From the NCBI GenBank assembly GCA_963826795.1, contig CAWGYT010000003.1, positions 310,001 through 374,000 of the forward strand: DNA of 64,000 nt, written 5' to 3'. The position numbers and the translations under genes are program-made. The stretch comes from CAWGYT01 sp963826795. GTDB taxonomy: Bacteria; Planctomycetota; Planctomycetia; Pirellulales; Pirellulaceae. Below the pieces are notes generated by a model. It saw only the letters and a program-made list of their open reading frames with translations, was not told the DNA's origin and made no database searches. Shown piece after piece: positions 10,661 to 19,954 of this stretch; position 1 is the first letter of the stretch; every line of letters starts with the position of its first letter.

Positions 10661-12992
10661 ATGGCAACCATGAAGCAAGCAACCTCGAAATTCATCCTCG
10701 GAGGGCTCCTCCTCCTCCTTCTGGTCATCGTCATGGGAACCGTTGCCACGGCCCAGGACTTGTTTGACGAGTTGGACGATTTTGGAGCTGAGCCCGCCGC
10801 CACGGAGGTCAACGTGCCGGCAACCGAACAGGCTGCGCCGACTGGTCCCGCGCCGACTGGTCCTGCGCCGGCTGCCGGCGCGGGGAGGCCATTCCGGACA
10901 GCCCGGCCGTTGCGGCGATTCGCGCCCGGGCGATGCCAACGCCGGCTGAGCTGATGCAGGCAATCGATCAGTTGCTCCGCCTGGACCGTGGCGACCTCGC
11001 GCGGGAGTATCTGGAGCGGCTAAGCGGGATGTCGCTGAATGACGCCGAAATGGCGAGCTTGCAGCAGCAGTTCGGCACGGCGTCGATGATCCGTCTGGCG
11101 CGTGCAGCCGAGCTATCCCCGGCCGGGGCGGAGTTCAGCAGCGCGGTTCTGCAGGCGGCGGAGCGCGTCCTCCAGGATCCTCAGCGCCTCGCCGCCTGGG
11201 TCACCCAACTGGGCTCGGCCCAGCGCCGGGAACAATACATGGCGGCGGAACAATTGATGCGCGCCGGGGCACACGCCGTGCCACCGCTGCTGCGTGGCAT
11301 CGCCAGTTCATCGGCTGCTGACCAGACGTTGCGGCAGAACAGTTTTACTCTGATCCGGCATTTGAAGGGCGAGGCACTTGATCCGATTCTGGCGGTGATG
11401 GAAACCCCCGAGGGACGTTTGCGAGCGGCGTCCATCGCCGGCCTGAGCGTGATCGGCACGCCGCGCGAGCTGCCCTACCTGGTCGGCTCGCTGCTGGCGC
11501 CGAAACGGGCGAGGCGGAACGACGGGCCGCCACGCAAGCCTGGCAGCGGATTGCGGGACAACCGCCCGGTCGGGCCGACGCCATCGCGTTGCTGGAGCGG
11601 GAAGCCGAGCGAGCCTACCGCGGCAATGTCCGCCTGGCGGCCGATGCGGAGGATCGGGTCGAGCGCTGGACGTGGGATCCCGCGACTCAGGACGCGGCTC
11701 CGGTCCCCCTGCGCCGCCTCGATGCGGCCCTGCTAACGGCCGCGCGACTGTACCACGACCTGGCACGTGTCGAGCCTGACGAGGCATCGAACGCGACTGC
11801 CGCGTTGGTCTGTCAGCTGGGCGTCGCGCTGTGCGGGGGCCCCGACGCACCGCTTCTCGAAGGTCCGGGTACGGCCTTCGCCGTCGCCCAAGCGGCTGGC
11901 GCGCCCGCGGTCAATCAGGCCCTGCAGGCGGCGCTCGACTCGGGGCATGAGTTGTCCGCGATCGCCGCCGCTCAGGTCCTCGGCTCGTTCGGCCAGACCG
12001 AATCGTTGCGCTCTGCCCATGCGCAACCGGCGCCCCTGGTCCAAGCCCTCAGCCACCCCAACTCCCGCCTTCGCTTCGCAAGCTCGCAGGCCATCCTGCA
12101 ACTGCAACCGGGGGGATCGTTCGCCGGTGCCAGTCGCGTCACCGACAACCTGCTGTATTTCGCCGAAGCGACCGGCCGCTCCCAAGTGGTTGTCGCGCAC
12201 CCGGCGACGACTTTCGGGCGTCGGATCGCGGGCATGCTCGGTTCGCTCGGATACAAGTCGACGTCGGTCACGACCGGACGCGAGCTGACGGCTGCCGCCA
12301 AGTCCTCGCCCGACGTCGAGCTGTTGTTTGTGAGCGATGCGTTGAACCAATCCACGGTCTGGTCCGTGATTGAATCGTTGCGAGCCGACCCGAAGACGGC
12401 GCGACTGCCGATCGCGATTCTGGCTCGTCCTGAAACGTTCGAGCGCGCGATGCGTTTGGCGGATCGACAGGAGCGGGTGATGGTGGTTTCGGAGTCTCTG
12501 CTGCGCGAAGATCTGCAAAACCAGTTGCCCCGTTTGCGGGGCCTTGCCGATCGTGATGCGATCGACCCCGAGCGGCGGCTGGAAATGGCCGCTCAATCGC
12601 TGGACGCCTTGTCGCAATGGCTCGCTCAGACGCCCTCGCCCGGCGTCGACGTAGCCGAAATCCCCGCGCGACTCAACTCGGCACTCGCCGCGCCCGACCT
12701 GCTGCCGGCGGCGACCCGCGTCCTGGCCGGTCTGGGGATCGGACCCGCCCAAGCGGCTCTGCTGGACGTGGCCAGTGAAAACGCGCGACCGTTGAGCCAA
12801 CGGACCGTGGCCGCCGAGGCGTTTCGCGCGTCCGCAGCAAAATACGGAATTCGCCTGAGCCAGCGCCAGATCCTACAACAATACGATCGCTACAATCAAA
12901 GCCGCAACTTGGACCAAGCCACGCAAGCCCTGTTGAGCTCGATCCTGGATTCGATCGAGACGCCCCCCGTGACAGAGGCGGCCTCGCTCTAA
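10661..12992 (+). CDS. Exported HEAT-repeat protein with a receiver-like domain, two frameshifts
   Basis: The ATG at 10661 follows AGAGG by five bases. The first ~32 residues are an export signal or anchor (MATMKQATSK, then a Leu/Val run), followed by a Pro/Ala/Thr-rich linker. The frame slips by one base near 10880 and again near 11503 (a base lost in CCG-GAAACGG). Restored, it gives about 776 residues. The middle has repeated helical pairs like HEAT/armadillo repeats ('AAEQLMRAGAHAVPPLLRGI', 'AASIAGLSVIGTPRELPYLV', 'IAAAQVLGSFGQ'). Residues ~515-625 resemble a response-regulator receiver ('VVVAHPATTFGRRIAGMLGS...PDVELLFVSDAL...LPIAIL'), but the acidic pair after the first strand is missing. 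I do not know its function. The sigma-54 activator begins 45 bases downstream and may be co-transcribed. Confidence 0.7.
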
Positions 12993-13037
12993 GCGGCCGC
13001 AAGCCTGACCTTTGACGAGTGAACCCGCAGGGCCGTC

Positions 13038-14093
13038 ATGTACAACGATCCGCTCGCGAACGAATCGGGACCTCCCATTCCGGCATTGATTGGATCAAGC
13101 CGCGCGATGGAGGAGGTCTACCGCACGATTCGTCGTGTCGCTCGATCCAGCGCTTCCGTCCTGTTGCTGGGCGAGACCGGCACGGGAAAAGAGCTGGTCG
13201 CCACGGCCATTCACCGCCTGAGTCTGCGACAAGGAGGTCCCTTCGTACGTGTCAATTGCGGGGCCTTGAGTGAAAGTCTGCTCGAGAGTGAATTGTTCGG
13301 ACACGTCCGCGGCTCGTTTACCGGAGCCGTTAACAACCGCACCGGACGCTTCGAAGCGGCTCACGGGGGCACCATCTTTCTGGATGAAATCAATTCGACC
13401 TCCCGCAAGTTGCAGGTCAAGCTGCTGCGGGTCCTGCAGGAACGCGAATTCGAACGCGTGGGCGACACGGACACGATTCGAGTGGACACGCGCGTGATCG
13501 CGGCCAGCAACTGCGACCTGATGCAAGAAGTCAGCGAAAATCGCTTCCGCGAAGATCTCTATTGGCGGCTGAACGTCGTCCCCGTTCAAATTCCGGCGCT
13601 GCGACAACGGAAAGAAGATGTACCCTTGCTGGTCGCTCACTTCTTGAACGTTTACAACGAAGCGAACGATCGCTACGTCGTCCACATCCAGCCCGAGGCG
13701 ATGGTCGCCCTGCAGGATTACGACTGGCCGGGCAACGTCCGAGAGCTTCAGAACTATATCGAGCGGGCCGTGGTGATGGCCGACGGCGACGAATTGACGA
13801 CCGCCCTGTTACCGCCGGTCGTCACCGAAGGTCATCGCGCGACCAACCCTCGGCTTCGGACGGCCGACCTGGAAAGCCTGACGTACGCCGTGGTGGAACG
13901 AGGCCTGGCCGAGGCCAGCGCGAATGAAGACAACCTGCACGCCAAAATCGTGAATCGGGTCGAGCGAGAATTGATCGCGCAGGTGATGCTGAGCTGCAAT
14001 CAGGTCCAAACCAAGGCCGCCACGCGACTCGGGATCAACCGCAATACACTGCACAAGAAACTGAAGGAATACAACCTGGAAGGGACGTCCTGA
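13038..14093 (+). CDS. Sigma-54-dependent transcriptional activator lacking a sensory domain
   Basis: 351 residues. A bacterial enhancer-binding protein uses ATP hydrolysis to open sigma-54 promoter complexes. The AAA+ core starts almost at once: Walker A GETGTGKE at 45-52, the sigma-54-contact loop as GSFTGA (92-97; usually GAFTGA), Walker B GGTIFLDEIN (110-119), the sensor region 'RVIAASNCDL', and 'WPGNVRELQNYIERAVVM'. The C-terminus is a Fis-type helix-turn-helix ('AATRLGINRNTLHKKLKEY'). There is no N-terminal receiver, GAF or PAS domain, so control must come from expression level or a partner protein. It lies directly downstream of the HEAT/receiver-like gene. No -24/-12 promoter was found nearby by eye. 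Confidence 0.93.
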   Translation: MYNDPLANESGPPIPALIGSSRAMEEVYRTIRRVARSSASVLLLGETGTGKELVATAIHRLSLRQGGPFVRVNCGALSESLLESELFGHVRGSFTGAVNNRTGRFEAAHGGTIFLDEINSTSRKLQVKLLRVLQEREFERVGDTDTIRVDTRVIAASNCDLMQEVSENRFREDLYWRLNVVPVQIPALRQRKEDVPLLVAHFLNVYNEANDRYVVHIQPEAMVALQDYDWPGNVRELQNYIERAVVMADGDELTTALLPPVVTEGHRATNPRLRTADLESLTYAVVERGLAEASANEDNLHAKIVNRVERELIAQVMLSCNQVQTKAATRLGINRNTLHKKLKEYNLEGTS

Positions 14094-14106
14094 CCGCTGC
14101 GAGACT

Positions 14107-14152
14107 CCGGCAAGTATTCATCACCGACCGGCGAGTATTCATCACCGACCGG
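14107..14152. repeat. 21-base tandem repeat across a stop codon
   Basis: CCGGCAAGTATTCATCACCGA (14107-14127) is followed directly by the same 21 bases with one change (14128-14148) and a further CCGG. The repeat covers the last codons and stop codon of the minus-strand SHD1-DUF1559 gene, so the duplication added a second copy of its Pro-Gly-Arg-stop end outside the gene. Confidence 0.8.
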
Positions 14153-15182
14153 GAAAAATCGCTTCACCACCATCGCGGGAAAAGAGCGCGTTCAGCTGAT
14201 CGGCGGAGTCCGGTAGAGGCATCAGCCGAGTCGACCCGTCCGCCAACAGCGCCATGAACTGACCGGTCCAGATCCCCCCGAGTCCGTACATCGGCTTCTC
14301 TTGATCCCACACGTACTCCTCCGGCTTGGTCCAAGGCGTGGCGTACGTGTCATCGGCTTCGACCACCATGATCGTGTTCGACGTGCCGTCTCGGATGTCT
14401 CTCAACCGGGTACCTTTCTTGCCCGTTGCCAGGACGGTGTTGGGTCCCAGCACGGCAAGGTAATTGGTAAAGCCGTCGTCCAGATCGGCACCGGGCGACT
14501 GATATATCGAGGGCATCTGACTGACTAGCTTCTTGTTGTGCGGACTATCCCAGGGTTCGTCCAGCTTGAACTGCCGGTAGAGATTGTTTTCATCCAGCAT
14601 CGGAAGAATCGCAACCCGCCAGCTCAAGCCCGGCTTGCCCTCCCGGGTCAGGATCGCCGCGGGCGGAAATGATTGCCGCTGCGATTCGTAGTTGAAAAGA
14701 GCCAGCCCGATCTGGCGCATGTTGTTCAGCGTCTGCACACGAAACACGGCGCCGCGGACCGAATTGATCACGTTGTTCGGCGGACGCGGCACAAGCGACG
14801 GCGCCGCCGGGGACGGGTCGCGCTGGGCCTGATTCGCCTGGGCCTGGCGCGCCGCTTCCGCCCTGGCTTCTCTGGCTTCCCTCTCCTTGGCTTCCAGCTG
14901 CTTTGCGTCCTCTGCCGCCGCCTGTTCTGCCAACCGCTCCCGGACGTACTTCTGATCCGCGGCGCTCAATCGCTCCAAAGGCAAACTGACGGTCTTGTCC
15001 GTGCCCGGTTTCTTGAGCGTCACGTTTCCATCGGTCAGCCCCACGAACTCCGCCTCCGTCTTGAACTTCCCGGTGCGGTCCGTCCATTCTCGCACCTCGT
15101 CCCCCCAAACCGACGCACCGCACCATGTCAGACACAATAGCACGAGCGAAAACCCTCGACTGGACATCACACGACTGGACAT
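14142..15182 (-). CDS. SHD1 and DUF1559 domain protein, exported
   Basis: 346 residues. The signal peptide is MSSRVMSSRGFSLVLLCL...GASVWG; a second in-frame ATG five codons in is an equally good start. Residues ~27-85 match the SHD1 (SLA1 homology 1) domain common in planctomycetes ('REWTDRTGKFKTEAEFVG', 'LPLERLSAADQKYV'). A Gln/Glu/Ala-rich helical stretch then leads to a DUF1559-type domain: 'NNMRQIGLALFNYES', 'PGLSWRVAILPMLDENNLY', 'LRDIRDGTSNTIMVVEA', and an H-X-G-like end 'FMALLADGSTRLM'. It lacks the prepilin-like N-terminal helix of classical DUF1559 proteins. The biochemical role is unknown. It is divergent from the M32 peptidase. Confidence 0.88.
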   Translation of the reverse strand: MSSRVMSSRGFSLVLLCLTWCGASVWGDEVREWTDRTGKFKTEAEFVGLTDGNVTLKKPGTDKTVSLPLERLSAADQKYVRERLAEQAAAEDAKQLEAKEREAREARAEAARQAQANQAQRDPSPAAPSLVPRPPNNVINSVRGAVFRVQTLNNMRQIGLALFNYESQRQSFPPAAILTREGKPGLSWRVAILPMLDENNLYRQFKLDEPWDSPHNKKLVSQMPSIYQSPGADLDDGFTNYLAVLGPNTVLATGKKGTRLRDIRDGTSNTIMVVEADDTYATPWTKPEEYVWDQEKPMYGLGGIWTGQFMALLADGSTRLMPLPDSADQLNALFSRDGGEAIFPGR

Positions 15183-15492
15183 TACACCACCTCGGACAAG
15201 TCAGACCCCTGAAAACTGACAACGCGTGTGATCGTGCCGGAACTGAACCGGGACACGCCGCGTGAGAAACGCGACGCCGAAAGCTGGACGCCCGAAGCCA
15301 GAACGCTCCGCGTCCGATTCCGAATTTCCAATCTCGTTTTCCCAGTCGTCGTCGCCGACCGGCCTACAATCCTCGACTGCATTAGAACGGAATTGTTTCG
15401 CGGCTTCAACAAGCGGGTGCGCCCGTCATGTCGAGGCCTATGTTACGATGTTCAGCGATTAATCGCGGTACGCTCAAAAGGGAGAGGATTCG
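15183..15492. other. Divergent intergenic region
   Basis: A 310-base spacer between the SHD1-DUF1559 gene and the M32 peptidase. A TACAAT hexamer at 15365-15370 has no convincing -35 partner. A strong Shine-Dalgarno (AGGGAGAGG) lies just before the peptidase ATG. I see no gene or RNA here. Confidence 0.5.
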
Positions 15493-17011
15493 ATGCAGGA
15501 CTTGGATCACACGCTGCAGCAGGTATGCCATCATGTTCAACAAACCGCGATGCTCGAGTCGGTCAATTCGCTCCTGAATTGGGACGAGCGAACGTATTTG
15601 CCGTCGCGCGGCGGCGAATACCGGGCCGAACAGATCACCTGGATTTCAGCGCTACTGCATCAGCGCCGCACGGATGCCCGGCTGGGCCAGTGGCTGGAGG
15701 CACTCCGCGAGCACCCGGCTTGCGCGGATCCGCATACCGACGCGGGAACGATCATCCGGCAGGTTCGGCGCGAGTACGACAAGCAGACCAAGCTTCCGCA
15801 GCGGTTGGTGGAGGAGTTGGCGCGCTGCAGCGTCCTGGGGCAACAGACTTGGGTCCAAGCTCGTCAAGCGAATGACTTCGGTCAGCTCGCCCCGATTCTC
15901 GAGCAAATGCTGGCCCTCAAACGGGAACAGGCCGAGGCGATCGGGTATCAAGCATCCGCCTATGACGCCTTGCTGGACGACTACGAGCCGAACACAACGA
16001 CCTCGGACGTCGCAATCGCTCTGGGTCAGCTCCGCGGCGAACTGGTACCTTTGGTGCAGGCGATTCGCGCCAGTCGCCGGTCGGCCCCGGTTGAGATCCT
16101 CAAGGGGGTTTTTCCACGATCCGCCCAGGAAACGTTCGGCAAGGCCGCGGCGTCGGCGATCGGTTTCGATTTTCAGCGCGGTCGGCTGGACGTGACGCAT
16201 CATCCCTTCTGCACTGAGCTCGGACCGCACGATTGTCGCATTACGACCCGCTACGACGAATCGTTTTTCCCTTCATCATTCTTCGGGATTTTGCACGAGG
16301 CGGGCCACGGACTGTACGAACAAGGGCGACGTGCCGATCAATACGGACTTCCCACAGGCCAATACGTCTCGCTGGGGATCCATGAATCGCAGTCTCGTCT
16401 CTGGGAGAATCTGGTCGGTCGAAGTCGGGCGTTCTGGGAGCACTTCTTGCCCCAGGCAAAGTCGCAGCTTCGCGCCCGCGTTGAATCACGTCTCGCAAGA
16501 CGACTTTTACTTCGCCATCAATGACGTCCGCCCTTCCTTGATTCGAGTGGAGGCGGACGAGGCCACCTACAATCTGCATATCATTATCCGATTCGAATTG
16601 GAACAGGCACTCGTCAGCGGTCAGCTGCGGGTCCGCGAGCTGCCCGAGGCGTGGAACGCCAGGTACACCGAGTACCTTGGAATCACCCCGCCCGACGATA
16701 CCCAGGGCGTGCTGCAGGACATCCACTGGCCCGCCGCGCTGGTCGGCTACTTTCCCACGTATTCGCTCGGAAACCTGTATGCCGCCCAGTTTTTCGAGCA
16801 GGCGGATCGCGACTTAGGCGGTCTTGACGCCCTGCAGCGGCGCGGCGAATTCCAGCCGCTCTTGGAATGGCTGCAGCAGAAGATTCACCGTCATGGCCAA
16901 TGCTTTTCTCCCGCCGAGCTCGTCCAGCAAGCGACCGGCAAGCCGCTTTCGCATCAGCCTTTGATTCGTCACCTCCGCGCCAAACTTGCGCCGCTTTACG
17001 ACCTGCAATGA
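15493..17011 (+). CDS. M32 family metallocarboxypeptidase (Taq carboxypeptidase type), one frameshift
   Basis: M32 enzymes are cytoplasmic zinc carboxypeptidases of about 500 residues; this gene restores to about 505. AGGGAGAGG precedes the ATG. The zinc site HEAGH is at residues 268-272 in 'FGILHEAGHGLYEQG'. Other family blocks are 'LLNWDERTYLPSRG', 'GQYVSLGIHESQSRLWENLVGRS', and, after the break, 'FAINDVRPSLIRVEADEATYNLHIIIRFELE' split over positions 16510-16610 and 'YFPTYSLGNLYAAQFF'. The frame slips near 16468, where one extra C in 'CAGCTTCGCGCCC' moves translation out of phase; in the next frame the protein continues perfectly. The last third of this gene is partly duplicated 13.4 kb away at 30300-30401. 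It converges with coxD. Confidence 0.9.
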
Positions 17012-17395
17012 ATGGGACGAGGCAGGGACGAGCGGCATGGGGCAGCTTCGTTAGTGACGCTCCCTCCCAGCTCCCCGCAGCGTCCCTCTCAGGGCGCAGG
17101 CTGCTGGAGAGCCTGGACGTCCATCAGCGTGATGCCGAGAAACAGCGTGACGAAGAAGAGGGATCCCAGAAAGATCAGCGCGAACAGCGGATTGTCATAC
17201 CGCAGGTGCATGAAATACAACGTCACGAGCACGGTCTTGACACTTGCGATGCCCAGCGACAACCAAATCTCCCAGGCTCCCAGCGGCACGTTGGCCAAAG
17301 TCACCGTGAGAATCGTGAGCCCGATCAGGGCAGCGAATACCGAGAGGAGAATCGTCGGCGAAAGCGAGTGAGCCAATGCGTCGTGGGATTCACTT
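16811..17395. repeat. Direct repeat, copy A: peptidase 3' end plus coxD
   Basis: Bases 16811-16912 and 17065-17395 recur in the same order and orientation at 30300-30401 and 30402-30732, with only about ten mismatches noted by eye over 433 bases. The 152 bases in between (16913-17064) are missing from the other copy and are bounded by CTCCC at both ends. The two copies flank the whole ACIII-cytochrome oxidase operon. Confidence 0.93.
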
Positions 17396-17436
17396 AGTTG
17401 GGCCGTGTTCAACGAGCTCGGGTTCGATTCGTTCAT
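17089..17436 (-). CDS. coxD: Cytochrome c oxidase subunit IV (caa3 type, small)
   Basis: 115 residues with three hydrophobic helices ('LLSVFAALIGLTILTVTLANV', 'WLSLGIASVKTVLVTLYFMHL', 'LFALIFLGSLFFVTLFLGITL' region), matching the prokaryotic cytochrome c oxidase subunit IV family, including the SVK...YFMHL core. It is a small accessory subunit of the membrane haem-copper oxidase. It is the last gene of the ACIII-oxidase operon, four bases after coxC. A truncated second copy lies at 30426-30732. The N-terminal ~14 residues are unique to this copy. Confidence 0.9.
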   Translation of the reverse strand: MNESNPSSLNTAQLSESHDALAHSLSPTILLSVFAALIGLTILTVTLANVPLGAWEIWLSLGIASVKTVLVTLYFMHLRYDNPLFALIFLGSLFFVTLFLGITLMDVQALQQPAP

Positions 17437-17440
17437 CGTA

Positions 17441-18175
17441 TCAATGGATCAAGTAGAGAAGCGGAAAAAGGTAAATCCAGACGACGTCCACCAAGTGCCA
17501 GTAAAGCCCAACGCACTCAACGGGTCCAAAGTAGCGGGGCCCGAAATCCCCGCGACGGGCCCTCCAAAGTAGCCAGCTGATCGCAATGATCCCGCCCACA
17601 ATGTGCAACGCGTGCACCCCGGTCATGGCAAAGTAGATGCTGAAGAAGACACCCACAGGCGGATGAGCAACCGTTTCCATCATCCCCGCCTGAACGACCG
17701 TTCCGTCACCTTCGCCGTGAGCCGCCGACAGGGCGTGAGGCGCGTAGGAGCCGGCCCAGAGCAAACCGTGCGACCACTTTTCGTGATACTCGAAGCCCTT
17801 CACCCCCAGAAAGAACGTCGCACAGACCAGCGTCGCAATCAGGCAAGCGCTCAGCCCGCGTTGCTGACCCTTTTGAGCGCAGCGGACCGCCCAGGCCATC
17901 GTTAAGCTGCTGAGCAACAAGACAACCGTGTTGAGCGCCCCCAACGTCTTGCTCAGGTGATGGTGCCCTTCCACGAAAATCTCAGGGTGCAATCGTCGAT
18001 AAATCGCATAGGTCACGAACAAACCGCTAAAGAACAGCAACTCGGAGCACAAGAACAGCCACATGCCAAGCTTATCCGCCGCCAGCTGCTGCTCGGCAGA
18101 CTCAAAGTGATGGGCAACTGTCGCATCATGCGAAGCTGCTTCGACGTGTGACAAGTCGGAAGTTACGGTCGCCAT
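17441..18175 (-). CDS. coxC: Cytochrome c oxidase subunit III
   Basis: 244 residues. Subunit III is an integral membrane subunit that stabilises the oxidase. After a ~35-residue His/Ala-rich tail come about five membrane helices with family landmarks: 'KLGMWLFLCSELLFFSGLF', 'ALNTVVLLLSSLTMAWAV', 'LIATLVCATFFLGVKGFEYHEKW', 'FFSIYFAMTGVHALHIVGGI', and the C-terminal 'YWHLVDVVWIYLFPLLYLI'. The E in 'LGVKGFEYHEK' and the H in 'TGVHALHV'-type helix are conserved family positions. It sits between coxA and coxD in the minus-strand operon. Confidence 0.95.
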   Translation of the reverse strand: MATVTSDLSHVEAASHDATVAHHFESAEQQLAADKLGMWLFLCSELLFFSGLFVTYAIYRRLHPEIFVEGHHHLSKTLGALNTVVLLLSSLTMAWAVRCAQKGQQRGLSACLIATLVCATFFLGVKGFEYHEKWSHGLLWAGSYAPHALSAAHGEGDGTVVQAGMMETVAHPPVGVFFSIYFAMTGVHALHIVGGIIAISWLLWRARRGDFGPRYFGPVECVGLYWHLVDVVWIYLFPLLYLIH

Positions 18176-18220
18176 CGGCGCTTCTTACCCTTTCACTCAA
18201 CGCACCACAACAAACGCGGC

Positions 18221-18249
18221 AGGGCGAGGTCAAGCGGGAGCCTCGCCCT
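18221..18249 (-). terminator. Hairpin at the coxA stop codon / coxA-coxC junction
   Basis: AGGGCGAGG at 18221-18229 and CCTCGCCCT at 18241-18249 are perfect 9-base arms around an 11-base loop, and the coxA stop codon lies in the loop. There is no T run, so this is more likely an RNA-stability or processing hairpin than a full terminator. One arm is part of the dispersed GGGAGCCTCGCCCTC repeat. Confidence 0.4.
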
Positions 18250-19954
18250 CGCGCGTGCTTGCGTAGATCGGTTCTTCCTCGATCTGCCAGTCCGGCAATC
18301 CGTCGTTCGACGGGTCGTCCAAGCCATCGAAGCAATAGGGATCTCTCATCGGAGGCAGTTCATCGAAGTTGTGCAACACGGGAGGTGAGAGCGCCTGCCA
18401 CTCGAGGGTGCCGGCGCCCCAAGGATTGCTTGACGCTCGCTTGCCAAACCAAAGCGAGTAGAGGAGCACCGCGGCCGCCAGAAACAATCCGATCCCCAGC
18501 ACCATCGCCCCGGTGGTTGAGAACACGTGCAGCCCCTGAAATTCCGCTTCATACCTGGCGTACCGCCGCGGCATCCCGCGAGTTCCCAGCAAGAACTGCG
18601 GGAAGAACGCCCAGTTGAATCCTACGAAAATGATGGCACAGGCAATTCGCCCCCAACGATCCGAATACATGCGCCCGAACATCTTCGGCCACCAGTAGTG
18701 CAGGCCGCCCAGAAACGCGATCAACGTGCCTCCCATCATCACGTAGTGGAAATGAGCGACGACGAAATACGTGTCGTGCAGGTGCACATCTGTCGCTAAT
18801 GCCCCCAGGAACAAACCCGTCAGTCCGCCGATGCCAAACAGCAAGATGAACGAAAGCGCGTAGCACATGGGCGTCTGCAGTCGGATTGAGCCCTTGTACA
18901 TGGTGGCCAGCCAGTTGAACACCTTGATGCCGGAGGGAATCGAAACGCTGAACGTTAAGGCGCTGAAGATCGCGGCGGCAAGCTGGGATTGACCGCTCAC
19001 GAACATATGATGGCCCCACACGAGAAATCCCAGCAGCGCGATCGCGATGCTGCTGAGCGCGATAAATTTGTAACCGAAAATCGGCTTGCGGCTGAACACC
19101 GAGATCAACTCGCTGATGATACCCATCGCCGGGAGGATCATGATGTAGACGGCCGGGTGCGAGTAGAACCAGAAGAAATGCTGATACAGGACGGGGTCGC
19201 CGCCGAGTGCGGGGTCGAAGATGCCGATTCCCAGCAGCTTTTCGGCGGTCAACAACAAGACAGTCACGCCCAATACCGGCGTGGCCAGGACTTGAATGAT
19301 CGACGTCGCGTAAAGCGACCACAGGAACAAGGGCATTCGAAACCAGGTCATGCCGGTCGGACGCATCGTGTTGATGGTCACGATGAAGTTGAGCCCGGTA
19401 AAGATCGAGCTGAAGCCCAGAATAAAAACGCCCAGCGTCGCCGCGATCACCGTCGAACTTGTCGTCGTGCTATAGGGCGTGTAGAAAGTCCATCCCGTGT
19501 CGAGCCCACCAAGGACCAGGGCGAGCAAAAAGAAGATCGCTCCGCCGACCCAAAGATAGAAGCTGGCGAGATTCATCCGAGGAAACGCCACGTCCTTCGC
19601 ACCGAGCATCAGCGGAAGCACAAAGTTGCCCAAGGCCGCCGGGATGCTGGGAATGATGAACAGAAAAGTCATGATCGCGCCATGCAGCGTGAACAGCTCG
19701 TTGTATTTATCCTCCGTCAAAAACAACTTGCCCGGCGTGAGCAGTTCCGTGCGGATCACCAGAGCGATGATTCCACCCAACAGAAACGAGCTGAGAATCC
19801 CGATGAGGTACATCACGCCAATTCGTTTATGGTCCAGCGTGAAAAGCCACGACTTCAGCCCATGACTGCAATTCAGGTAATTCTCGTGAGGGAGCGCGGC
19901 GCCAGTGCCGGCGAACCCTCGTTCGGCGGATAATTCTCGTTCGTTCCGGATCAT
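18230..19954 (-). CDS. coxA: Cytochrome c oxidase subunit I, A2-type haem-copper oxidase
   Basis: 574 residues with about twelve membrane helices. This is the catalytic subunit holding haem a and the haem a3-CuB centre that reduces oxygen to water and pumps protons. The low-spin haem His is in 'FTLHGAIMTFLF'. Helix VI reads 'WFYSHPAVYIMILPAMG': the YSHP form marks the A2 subfamily, rather than the GHPE of A1. CuB ligands 'WGHHMFVSGQ' and haem ligands 'HDTYFVVAHFHYVMMGG' are intact. The ATG overlaps the coxB stop by four bases (ATGA), so translation is probably coupled. The extreme C-terminus, '...ASTREGEAPA', is encoded by a dispersed genomic repeat and is probably not ancestral to the protein. 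Confidence 0.97.
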   Translation of the reverse strand: MIRNERELSAERGFAGTGAALPHENYLNCSHGLKSWLFTLDHKRIGVMYLIGILSSFLLGGIIALVIRTELLTPGKLFLTEDKYNELFTLHGAIMTFLFIIPSIPAALGNFVLPLMLGAKDVAFPRMNLASFYLWVGGAIFFLLALVLGGLDTGWTFYTPYSTTTSSTVIAATLGVFILGFSSIFTGLNFIVTINTMRPTGMTWFRMPLFLWSLYATSIIQVLATPVLGVTVLLLTAEKLLGIGIFDPALGGDPVLYQHFFWFYSHPAVYIMILPAMGIISELISVFSRKPIFGYKFIALSSIAIALLGFLVWGHHMFVSGQSQLAAAIFSALTFSVSIPSGIKVFNWLATMYKGSIRLQTPMCYALSFILLFGIGGLTGLFLGALATDVHLHDTYFVVAHFHYVMMGGTLIAFLGGLHYWWPKMFGRMYSDRWGRIACAIIFVGFNWAFFPQFLLGTRGMPRRYARYEAEFQGLHVFSTTGAMVLGIGLFLAAAVLLYSLWFGKRASSNPWGAGTLEWQALSPPVLHNFDELPPMRDPYCFDGLDDPSNDGLPDWQIEEEPIYASTREGEAPA

